Source of the DNA: Bacteroidales bacterium
GTDB lineage: Bacteria > Bacteroidota > Bacteroidia > Bacteroidales > ML635J-15
Direction of reading: 5' to 3'
Length of the DNA stretch: 13,837 nt
Assembly: GCA_028697515.1 (NCBI GenBank)
Contig: JAQVEY010000019.1
Coordinates: 1 to 13,837, forward strand
Shown: positions 7,905 through 13,837 of the stretch, piece by piece
Numbering within the stretch: the stretch's first letter is position 1
How the letters are laid out: each line of letters begins with the position of its first letter
Notes under the pieces: model-generated
The model's input: the letters and a program-made list of their open reading frames with translations, nothing else
The model's database searches: none
What the model was told of the DNA's origin: nothing
Program-made: the position numbers and the translations under genes

Positions 7905-9656
7905 GTTTAACTGATCTTTAAACTTCTTAATTTCTGGATTAATTTGTATCATATCCTGAAGTTTTTCTTCATCTGTTTTAAACTTCTTTTTATTGTCATT
8001 TTCACCAACTATATATTCTAATTCAAACTCTTTATTATTAAGATTTTGACGCATAAATTTTAATGTATCCATCAAAAACGAATCAAGTTTGTTTTTAATT
8101 GCCTGACTGTCAACAGTTATAGTGTATTTGGTTTTTGTCTCCTCCTGTGGTAAATGACTGGTTAAGAAATGATACAGCCTTGGATTGCCTCTTAAACTTT
8201 CTGCATATTTTGTCCAAACATATTCAAATTTTTCCTTATCGAAATCATCTAATCCAAAATTATTGTATTCTGATTTGGACTCTTCGGATTTGCCGGCTGT
8301 CGAAATGTTTGTATCTTTTGCTAAATCTTTAATTGAAAAATTTTTAACAAATGATTTAGATTCTGATTCGGAGTTTAATTTTTCGACCGAGTTACTCGAT
8401 TCTTTTTCTTTCGTTTGGGGTAATTGTTCTGCAATTGTATTTATTGATTTGGTTTCTTCAATAATCTTGGTCTCGTCTTTTTGTGATTTTATGTTTTCTA
8501 CTTTTTCTGGGATTTCAGTTTTTACGTTATTTAATAAAGAATCAGACTGATTTGATAAAGTCTTATTTTCAATATCACAAATATTTAAAAGAGCAATCTC
8601 AATTAACAAACGCTTGTTTTGACTTAATTTGTAGTTGAAATCGGTTTTGTTTGCGATATCAATAGCTTTAAATAAAAAAGATACCGAACAAATTTTGGAG
8701 TTTTCGAGATATTCCATTTTTATTTTTTTCCCTACCTCTAATAAATCTACAGTTCCAGGATCTTTGCATATTAACAAGTCTCTAAAATGTGAAGCTAAAC
8801 CAGAAATAAAATATCCTGCTTCGAATCCTCTTTTAAGAACATCGTCAAAAATCAGTAAAGCAGTTTTATAATCTCCTGAGATAAAAGCCTTTGTTATTTT
8901 AAAATATGTGTCATAATCTAATACATTCAAATTATGAATCGTGTTATCATATGTTATGTTTTTCCCACTAAAACTAACAATTTGATCAAAAATTGATAAT
9001 GCATCTCGCATTGCTCCGTCAGCTTTTTGGGCAATTATGTGCAGAGCATCTTGATCAGCAGAAATGCCTTCTTGTTCTGCTACGTATTCGAGTCTTGAAC
9101 GAATATCTTCTACGCTAATACGATTAAAATCAAAAATCTGACAGCGTGACAAAATTGTTGGAATTATTTTATGCTTTTCAGTGGTCGCAAGAATGAAAAT
9201 TACATGTTTCGGAGGTTCTTCAAGTGTTTTAAGAAATGCATTAAAAGCAGCACTCGATAACATATGTACCTCATCAATTATATACACAGAAAAAGAACCA
9301 AGTTGTGGAGGTATCCTAACCTGGTCAATAAGATTTCTTATATCTTCAACGCTATTGTTTGATGCTGCATCTAGTTCATGAATATTTAGAGACCGAAGCT
9401 TGTTGAAGGCAACACATGACTCGCATTCGTTACAAGCCTCATAATTCTCGTTTAGATTTGAACAATTGATTGTTTTTGCAAAAATTCTTGCACATGTTGT
9501 TTTGCCTACACCACGAGGACCACAGAATAAATATGCTTGTGCCAATTGATTGATTTTGATTGAGTTTCTCAAGGTTTGAGTAATCGAATCTTGACCAACT
9601 ACCATATCAAAACTATCAGGCCTGTATTTTCTTGCCGAAACAATATAATTATCCAT
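7890..9656 (-). CDS. dnaX: DNA polymerase III subunit gamma/tau
   Basis: This is the ATPase of the clamp loader, which loads the sliding clamp and, as tau, links polymerases to the helicase. Domain I-II carries the AAA+ motifs in order: Walker A GPRGVGKTT (46-54), a zinc module with Cys at 65, 75, 78 and 81, Walker B VYIIDEVHML (124-133), sensor 1 LATTEKH (156-162), the SRC arginine-finger motif (170-172) and sensor 2 GAMRDALS (214-221). A helical collar domain runs to about 365. A charged, low-complexity Glu/Lys/Ser linker (about 366-460) leads to a separate C-terminal domain (about 465-588) that does not obviously resemble the E. coli tau C-terminus and is probably lineage-specific. The 588-residue length is in the usual range. 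The gene is transcribed alone, divergent from the FISUMP gene and convergent with rlmB. No canonical A AAA AAG slippage heptamer was found. Confidence 0.96.
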   Translation of the reverse strand: MDNYIVSARKYRPDSFDMVVGQDSITQTLRNSIKINQLAQAYLFCGPRGVGKTTCARIFAKTINCSNLNENYEACNECESCVAFNKLRSLNIHELDAASNNSVEDIRNLIDQVRIPPQLGSFSVYIIDEVHMLSSAAFNAFLKTLEEPPKHVIFILATTEKHKIIPTILSRCQIFDFNRISVEDIRSRLEYVAEQEGISADQDALHIIAQKADGAMRDALSIFDQIVSFSGKNITYDNTIHNLNVLDYDTYFKITKAFISGDYKTALLIFDDVLKRGFEAGYFISGLASHFRDLLICKDPGTVDLLEVGKKIKMEYLENSKICSVSFLFKAIDIANKTDFNYKLSQNKRLLIEIALLNICDIENKTLSNQSDSLLNNVKTEIPEKVENIKSQKDETKIIEETKSINTIAEQLPQTKEKESSNSVEKLNSESESKSFVKNFSIKDLAKDTNISTAGKSEESKSEYNNFGLDDFDKEKFEYVWTKYAESLRGNPRLYHFLTSHLPQEETKTKYTITVDSQAIKNKLDSFLMDTLKFMRQNLNNKEFELEYIVGENDNKKKFKTDEEKLQDMIQINPEIKKFKDQLNLDFE

Positions 9657-9813
9657 TTCTGTCTATTTTCTACAAAAATAATAAAAGCCTTTTAGTGATA
9701 AAAATTTTGTTGTTGATTGTTAATAAAAATAATTAAAACTGCAAAAATTTCTAAAAATGATCAGTGTTTAAAGAAAAATAACTAATTTGCATTATATTAT
9801 TTGACTCAATATT
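9657..9813. other. Divergent intergenic region between dnaX and the FISUMP gene
   Basis: This 157-nt, very AT-rich non-coding stretch must hold the promoters for dnaX (leftward) and the secreted-protein block (rightward). On the + strand two imperfect -7-like elements end in TTTG: TAATTTG at 9783-9789 (one base short of the TAnnTTTG spacing) and TATTATTTG at 9795-9803 (one base too long). Neither is a clean match. No SD sequence precedes the ATG at 9814. I see no RNA gene and no clear operator palindrome. Confidence 0.5.
9673..9680 (-). promoter_or_regulatory. Candidate Bacteroidota -7 box for dnaX
   Basis: On the minus strand these bases read TATTTTTG, a full match to the Bacteroidota -7 consensus TAnnTTTG. 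The box lies 17-24 nt before the dnaX ATG, giving a very short leader of about 10 nt. No convincing -33 element is seen at the expected distance, and such matches arise easily in AT-rich DNA, so this remains tentative. Confidence 0.35.
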
Positions 9814-11208
9814 ATGAAAAAGTTCTTAACGCTTATTTTGTTTTTAATTATAAATTTAGTCATATATTCTCAGGGTGTTACAATAGCAGTTGATGCCGGT
9901 ACTCCAGATGAATCAGCAATATTAGATATAAGGTCAGATTCGCAAGGGCTTTTGTTCCCGAGAATGACAACAGTCCAAAGAGATGCAATTCTATCTCCTG
10001 CAGAATCCCTGTTAATCTTTAATACCGATACGAAGTGTTTTGAATCATGGGTATATGGTTCATGGCAGAGTGTCTGGTGTGGAACAGCTCCATGTTTTGG
10101 ATCAGAAGCAGCAAGCAGTATTTCAGGAAATAATTTGGTCTGTACCAGTGGAAATACTTCTTTGAGTGTGGTTGGTGGTACGTTGGGAACGGGAGCACAA
10201 TGGGTCTGGTATAAGGATCTATGCAGTGGAACACCAATTGATTACGGAACAAGTATAAATGTATCTCCATTAGCTAATACTACTTATTTTGTAAGAGCGG
10301 AAGGTGATTGTGATACGACATCTTGTGTTAGCATTGATATTACCATGATTGACATTCCTGATGCTCCTGTTGCAGATGCTGCTACAAGTCTTGGAGATAC
10401 ATATTTTACTGCAAACTGGCAATCTGTAAGCACTGCAACATCTTATTTCCTGGAAGTATCTGAAGACGTCGGTTTTTCTAGTTTTGTTTTAAATTCAGAT
10501 GTAGGAAATGTGCTTTTTTATGATATGACAGGTTTAGATTGCTCAACTACATATTATTACAGAATTAGAGCTGTTAACTCCTGTGGTGAAAGTGTAAATT
10601 CTAACTCGATTACCTTAACGACAGATGGATGTGGCTGCAGTCCAGTTCCTTGTTCTGGCTTACCAACAGTAACTTACAATGGTTATACCTACAATACCGT
10701 ACAGATAGGAACTCAATGCTGGATGGTCGAAAATTTGCGAACCACAAAATACAGGAACGGAACAGATATAAATCAAGCTGAAACGGATCCACTTTGGTCT
10801 GCAGCAGGTACTGATGGCAGGTATTGTAGTGCAGGCTCTGGTGGAGATGGTTTGTTCTATAATTATTATGCTGCAAATAGTACAAATAATTTGTGTCCAA
10901 CTGGTTGGCGAACTCCAACTTCTTCAGACTTTACAACATTGACAAATAATGTTCCTAATGCAGCAAGTATCATGGATAATGTTACATGGCTCGGAGATAA
11001 TTCATGTGGCTGGACTGGTCGAAATGGAGGCTATAGAGCAGCTAACGGAACATATTATGATAGCCAACATGGATACCATTGGACTACTAGTAGTGCGGGT
11101 GGGGGCTATTATGTTGATTTTAGGTTATATAACAATTTGTCTTATCAGATCAATACTTTTGGATCGCCTCCAACATATGGTGAGTATGTGAGATGTGTAA
11201 AAGAATAA
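9814..11208 (+). CDS. Secreted modular protein with Ig-like/FN3-like segments and a C-terminal FISUMP domain
   Basis: The signal peptide MKKFLTLILFLIINLVIYSQ is followed by a segment (about 21-90) typical of Bacteroidota surface proteins: DESAILDIRSDSQGLLFPRM, then an LLIFNTDT...W motif resembling the stalk region of adhesin-like or fibre-like proteins. Residues about 100-178 look like an Ig-like module (CTSGNTSLSV...TYFVRAEG) and about 182-270 like fibronectin type III (PDAPVA...YYYRIRAVNSCGES). From about 287 to the end the sequence matches the Fibrobacter succinogenes major paralogous (FISUMP) domain: YNGYTYNTVQIGTQCWMVEN, LFYNYYAA, LCPTGWRTPT and the terminal YVRCVKE. The 464-residue protein is Cys-rich for this genome, so disulfides outside the cytoplasm are likely. 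It ends at the FISUMP domain, with no extra type IX secretion sorting domain visible. The function is unknown; surface binding or adhesion is an inference. Confidence 0.88.
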   Translation: MKKFLTLILFLIINLVIYSQGVTIAVDAGTPDESAILDIRSDSQGLLFPRMTTVQRDAILSPAESLLIFNTDTKCFESWVYGSWQSVWCGTAPCFGSEAASSISGNNLVCTSGNTSLSVVGGTLGTGAQWVWYKDLCSGTPIDYGTSINVSPLANTTYFVRAEGDCDTTSCVSIDITMIDIPDAPVADAATSLGDTYFTANWQSVSTATSYFLEVSEDVGFSSFVLNSDVGNVLFYDMTGLDCSTTYYYRIRAVNSCGESVNSNSITLTTDGCGCSPVPCSGLPTVTYNGYTYNTVQIGTQCWMVENLRTTKYRNGTDINQAETDPLWSAAGTDGRYCSAGSGGDGLFYNYYAANSTNNLCPTGWRTPTSSDFTTLTNNVPNAASIMDNVTWLGDNSCGWTGRNGGYRAANGTYYDSQHGYHWTTSSAGGGYYVDFRLYNNLSYQINTFGSPPTYGEYVRCVKE

Positions 11209-11249
11209 TAGGCTTAGGTTAACGGAATTATTAATTTAAAATTTAAAAT

Positions 11250-11468
11250 ATGAAAAAGTACATTTTATTCATTGCATTTGCATTATTTCTTGCATCGTGC
11301 GGAAATACGAAAAATGAAAACAAGTCGGAAGACAATGTTGAAATTCAACAGGAAGAAACAATAATTGTTGAAGAAGGAAAGGCAATAATTGATTCTTCTG
11401 TCAATGATGTGAAATTAGAAGTGGAGAAAACTGAGAACGAGGTAAATGAATTATTAAAAGACATTTAA
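11250..11468 (+). CDS. Small acidic lipoprotein (72 aa)
   Basis: This is a short lipoprotein of no recognised family. The signal MKKYILFIAFALFLASC has a textbook lipobox, LASC, with the lipidated Cys at residue 17. The mature 56 residues are highly charged, rich in Glu, Asn, Lys and Val, and end in a probable amphipathic helix (VKLEVEKTENEVNELLKDI). It contains no further Cys and no globular core, so it is probably an extended tether or partner peptide. It lies 41 nt after the FISUMP gene behind an A/T-rich leader and 15 nt before the coiled-coil secreted protein, so the two small genes are likely co-transcribed. The intact lipobox makes it a real gene despite its size. Confidence 0.8.
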   Translation: MKKYILFIAFALFLASCGNTKNENKSEDNVEIQQEETIIVEEGKAIIDSSVNDVKLEVEKTENEVNELLKDI

Positions 11469-11470
11469 AT

Positions 11471-11476
11471 AGGAGG
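11471..11476 (+). promoter_or_regulatory. Strong Shine-Dalgarno sequence
   Basis: AGGAGG lies 7 nt upstream of the ATG at 11484. This is a full-strength SD in a window where the other + strand genes have A/T-rich leaders without one, as is usual in Bacteroidota. It fixes the start of the downstream gene and suggests high or independent translation. Confidence 0.7.
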
Positions 11477-11483
11477 AATAGTA

Positions 11484-12233
11484 ATGAAAACAATCAAATT
11501 AGTATTTTTAATCATTGTATTATCAATGTTTACTTGTGTACTATCTGCACAGCAGGAAGATAAGGGACTTGGGAAAGGTCAAATACATAATAATAATCAA
11601 GGCGGAAATCAAGATGGTACTGTAAAGAAAGAAACAAAAGGTGGTGTTGATGTCGATAAAAAGCAGGAGAATACACAGAAAGGTGAGCAAAAAGGGAATG
11701 TTGTACCAAACAATCAGCAAGATTCTGAGAAAAAAGGACAACAGCAGGGACAACAACAACAAAAAGAACAGAGCCAGAATAATAAAAATGAACAGGGCAA
11801 ATCTGATAAAGATAAACCTGTAAAAGACAAAGAAAATCAGAATGGTGGTGAAAATGAGCAAAAACAAGAACAGAATAAAAGCAAAGAAGGAGAGCACAAA
11901 GGCAACGCCTATGGAAAGAATAAGGACGGCTTAACTGGTCAGGAATTTGGAAAATTGAGATCAGAAGAGGCTAAAATGCAGGTAAATAATAAAATTGATG
12001 AAGCGGTATCAGAGTTAGACAAGGAATTAGAGAAGCTTAATAATAAGAAGACAGAAATAGATGCTGCGAAAATTAGAAATGAAGAGAAATATAAAAACAG
12101 AGCTATAACTAAGGAACAATACGATATTAATAAAACTAAAATTGCCGAAGCAGAAAATATTGTAAGTCAAAATAAAGAGAGAATTCAGATTGAAAAAGAA
12201 TCATTGAAAAAAGCCAAATTGGAAATCGAATAA
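11484..12233 (+). CDS. Secreted low-complexity and coiled-coil protein (249 aa)
   Basis: I do not recognise a named family. The signal peptide MKTIKLVFLIIVLSMFTCVLSA is probably cut after Ala22; the Cys at 18 lacks a good lipobox. Residues about 27-145 are low complexity, rich in Lys, Gln, Asn, Gly and Glu (for example KKGQQQGQQQQKEQSQ), and almost certainly disordered. A short ordered-looking motif follows (KGNAYGKNKDGLTGQEFGKL, 139-158). Residues about 160-249 form a long charged helix with heptad-like spacing (VSELDKELEKLNNKKTEIDA), a probable coiled coil. Together with the 72-residue lipoprotein 15 nt upstream it may form a small envelope unit, the lipoprotein helix perhaps pairing with this coiled coil; that is inference. 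It is the last gene before a strong terminator. Confidence 0.82.
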   Translation: MKTIKLVFLIIVLSMFTCVLSAQQEDKGLGKGQIHNNNQGGNQDGTVKKETKGGVDVDKKQENTQKGEQKGNVVPNNQQDSEKKGQQQGQQQQKEQSQNNKNEQGKSDKDKPVKDKENQNGGENEQKQEQNKSKEGEHKGNAYGKNKDGLTGQEFGKLRSEEAKMQVNNKIDEAVSELDKELEKLNNKKTEIDAAKIRNEEKYKNRAITKEQYDINKTKIAEAENIVSQNKERIQIEKESLKKAKLEIE

Positions 12234-12246
12234 TAATATTTCCTTT

Positions 12247-12282
12247 AAAAAAAAAGGCTTTCTAATGAAAGCCTTTTTTTTT
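12247..12282. terminator. Bidirectional intrinsic terminator
   Basis: The stem GGCTTTC (12256-12262), loop TAAT and stem GAAAGCC (12267-12273) are flanked by nine A (12247-12255) and nine T (12274-12282). The A and T runs can extend the stem and give a T tract on each strand. It sits between the + strand secreted-protein block and the - strand ior operon, so it can end both transcripts. Confidence 0.93.
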
Positions 12283-12293
12283 ATCTTATTAAG

Positions 12294-12875
12294 TTACATC
12301 TTAGATTTTGCAAACTCGTAACCCGCCCTGAGTGCCTTAATATTAGATTCAACAACATCTTCACCTTTTGATCCGAAAAGAGATTTGATGCCACCTTCCA
12401 ATTCTTCTAGGCTTAATCCAAGAAAAGGTGTTGCAGCTCCTAAAATTACTATGTTTGATGCCCTAGCAGTAGCTGTTTCTTTTGCAATCTGGTCTGCATC
12501 AAGTGCAATTTTAAATGGTAATTTGTTTATTCTGTCAAGAATTAATTCAGTCTCAGGATAATCGGGGATGTTATTGTACGGAACTATATTTGTAATAACA
12601 TAACCACCCTTTTTTAAGTATGGTAAATATCTCAGAGCTTCCATAGGTTCAACTGAAATTATTATATCTGCACACCCTTTAGCAACAAGGTCAGAATAAA
12701 TTGGTTTATCTGATATACGAAGATTTGATTGCACATCACCACCACGCTGACTCATTCCATGCACTTCGGCTTGCTTAAGGTAAAGACCTTTATTTACTGC
12801 AGCCATTCCTATTGCTGCTGCTATTGTTAAAATTCCTTGTCCACCTACACCGGCTAATATTATATCTGTTTTCAT
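12294..12875 (-). CDS. iorB: Indolepyruvate oxidoreductase subunit beta
   Basis: This is the small subunit of indolepyruvate:ferredoxin oxidoreductase, which oxidatively decarboxylates aryl pyruvates from aromatic amino acid transamination to aryl acetyl-CoA with reduction of ferredoxin. The 193-residue length is typical. It belongs to the pyruvate ferredoxin/flavodoxin oxidoreductase gamma-domain family: the start MKTDIILAGVGGQGILTIAA holds the glycine-rich loop, followed by LKQAEVHGMSQRGGDVQSNL, a hallmark of IorB, and by SVEPMEALRYLPYLKKGG. The ATG lies 16 nt after the iorA stop, so the two genes form an operon with matched expression. Its stop lies just past the bidirectional terminator. 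Confidence 0.94.
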   Translation of the reverse strand: MKTDIILAGVGGQGILTIAAAIGMAAVNKGLYLKQAEVHGMSQRGGDVQSNLRISDKPIYSDLVAKGCADIIISVEPMEALRYLPYLKKGGYVITNIVPYNNIPDYPETELILDRINKLPFKIALDADQIAKETATARASNIVILGAATPFLGLSLEELEGGIKSLFGSKGEDVVESNIKALRAGYEFAKSKM

Positions 12876-12891
12876 TGTGTTAAATTTAAAA

Positions 12892-13837
12892 TTAATTAGA
12901 TTTTAATGCAGCTCTTTTATTTCTGGCGGCAGTTTGAATACATTCACGTTGAGGTATAATAACAGATAATCCGTTATAAGCTAACTCTTTTTTAATAATC
13001 TCGGTATTCTCCTCTTGATACTTCTTTAAAGGATTCATTAGCTTTATATGATCAGGATCAACTCCTAAACCTTTGCAGATTTCTGCCATACGTCCATGTG
13101 ATGCAGAGTCTTGGCCTCCTGTCATACCAGTAGTAAAATTGTCGCTGATAATAACAACAATTGGAGAATTTTTATTAATGGCATCAATTAATCCTGTCAT
13201 TCCGGAATGTGTGAATGTTGAATCACCTATTACTGCAACAGCAGGTATTAAACCCGCATCTGAGGCACCAATAGCCATAGTTATAGATGCTCCCATATCA
13301 ACACATGAATTAATAGCATTAAAAGGAGGAAGAGCACCCAATGTATAACAACCTATATCAGAAAACACTCTACCTTGACCGTATGGAGCCAATGCTTCGT
13401 TAAGCGCATTATACATATCGCGATGTCCACAGCCCATGCAAAGTGATGGAGGACGCATTTTTACTACATCAGGAATTGATTCGCCTTCGCAAATTGGCAA
13501 ACCTAAAGCTTGTGCTACAATATTTGGATTTAATTCTCCATCTCTTGGTAAAGTTCCATCCAAACGTCCTTTTATCGTAATTCCTTCATTAAAAAATCCA
13601 CGCAATTCTTGTTCAACAAGTGGATATCCGTCTTCTAGAACAAGTATACTTTTACATTCCTGTCTTAATCTTCTTATATGTTTTTCAGGAAGTGGGTATT
13701 GAGATATTTTTATAACTGGAAATGGACAACTTCCTGCATAATTTTCCATTAAATAATTGTATGCAATTCCGCAAGCTACTATTCCTAATGTCTTATCTGA
13801 AGCGTCAATGTATTTATTATATACTGATTCATTAGAC
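12892..13837 (-). CDS. iorA: Indolepyruvate oxidoreductase subunit alpha, C-terminal part (5' end outside window)
   Basis: This is the large, thiamine-diphosphate-binding subunit of the same enzyme. The frame stays open to the window edge; the Met at 13749 is internal because upstream codons read TLGIVACGIAYNYL, a conserved IorA stretch. About 314 residues are visible. Landmarks in visible numbering are CMGCGHRDMYNAL (from 133), DIGCYTLG (near 160), the ThDP motif opening GDSTFTHSG (from 204) and closing with SDN at about 231-233, then TTGMTGGQDS. The C-x2-C and the later Cys in DIGC fit cysteines that bind the proximal 4Fe-4S cluster in related oxidoreductases; this assignment is inferred. 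The protein ends shortly after VIIPQREC with AARNKRAALKSN. No CxxCxxCxxxC ferredoxin-type domain follows, unlike archaeal IorA, and the 16 nt before iorB leave no room for one. Confidence 0.94.
   Translation of the reverse strand, partial: SNESVYNKYIDASDKTLGIVACGIAYNYLMENYAGSCPFPVIKISQYPLPEKHIRRLRQECKSILVLEDGYPLVEQELRGFFNEGITIKGRLDGTLPRDGELNPNIVAQALGLPICEGESIPDVVKMRPPSLCMGCGHRDMYNALNEALAPYGQGRVFSDIGCYTLGALPPFNAINSCVDMGASITMAIGASDAGLIPAVAVIGDSTFTHSGMTGLIDAINKNSPIVVIISDNFTTGMTGGQDSASHGRMAEICKGLGVDPDHIKLMNPLKKYQEENTEIIKKELAYNGLSVIIPQRECIQTAARNKRAALKSN

Noticed and set aside
8185..8550. Plus-strand open frame opposite the dnaX linker, rich in Ser, Phe and Leu
   Set aside because: It is antisense to the low-complexity Glu/Lys/Ser linker of DnaX and has no recognisable content.
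8723..8729. A run of seven A on the dnaX coding strand as a programmed slippage site producing a gamma form
   Set aside because: The codons are GGG AAA AAA ATA, not the canonical A AAA AAG. A slip would end the protein at about residue 312-335, inside the collar domain, which would not give a stable gamma subunit. Transcriptional slippage cannot be excluded but has no support here.
9795..9803. Promoter -7 box for the FISUMP gene
   Set aside because: TATTATTTG has the wrong spacing for TAnnTTTG and would give a leader of only a few bases; it is mentioned only in the intergenic description.
11541..11897. Long open frame on the minus strand opposite the low-complexity protein, rich in Leu, Ile and Phe
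   Set aside because: It is the antisense of Lys/Gln/Asn codons, which automatically gives Phe/Leu/Ile runs. The + strand frame has a signal peptide and a strong SD.
11650..11900. Lys/Gln/Asn-rich stretch as a tandem DNA repeat or CRISPR-like array
   Set aside because: The units vary in length and sequence with no fixed period and no spacers; it is compositional bias in a coding region.
13073..13702. Two plus-strand open frames within iorA
   Set aside because: Both lie opposite conserved ThDP-domain sequence and show no independent coding evidence.

Overview
The window is AT-rich and almost fully coding, with short gaps and tightly packed or overlapping genes. Several features point to the Bacteroidota, probably an anaerobic Bacteroidales-like lineage. 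These are Bacteroidota-style envelope proteins (a GWxTD-domain lipoprotein, a FISUMP-domain secreted protein, a very large exported protein of no recognised family), A/T-rich leaders mostly without a Shine-Dalgarno sequence, and an indolepyruvate:ferredoxin oxidoreductase. The lineage is inferred from family content, not from a marker-gene comparison. No rRNA, tRNA, CRISPR array, insertion sequence or phage gene was seen.

Region 1 (1-7870, + strand) is one tightly packed, probably co-transcribed series. It holds the 3' part of tpiA (triose-phosphate isomerase), prmA (ribosomal protein L11 methyltransferase, 4-nt overlap with tpiA), a 1501-residue exported protein of unrecognised family, a 431-residue GWxTD lipoprotein (23-nt overlap with the previous gene), and a TrmH/RlmB-type rRNA 2'-O-methyltransferase. 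Two translation-machinery modification enzymes therefore flank an envelope pair. That pair is the least explained part of the window.

Region 2 (7890-9656, - strand) is dnaX, encoding the clamp-loader gamma/tau subunit. It converges on rlmB across 19 nt. A 157-nt divergent intergenic region separates its start from the next block.

Region 3 (9814-12233, + strand) encodes three exported proteins: a modular secreted protein (stalk-like N-terminus, Ig-like and FN3-like segments, C-terminal FISUMP domain), a 72-residue lipoprotein, and a 249-residue secreted protein made of a Lys/Gln/Asn-rich low-complexity stretch plus a C-terminal coiled coil. The block ends in a strong hairpin with A and T tracts on both sides, suited to terminate transcription from both directions.

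Region 4 (12294-13837, - strand) is an iorA-iorB operon for oxidative decarboxylation of aryl pyruvates. iorA is cut by the window edge. Its visible C-terminus lacks the ferredoxin-like 4Fe-4S domain that archaeal IorA carries.

Most of the window is ordinary core gene content. The parts that merit follow-up are the 1501-residue protein and its GWxTD partner, the low-complexity/coiled-coil protein with its small lipoprotein, and the short IorA.
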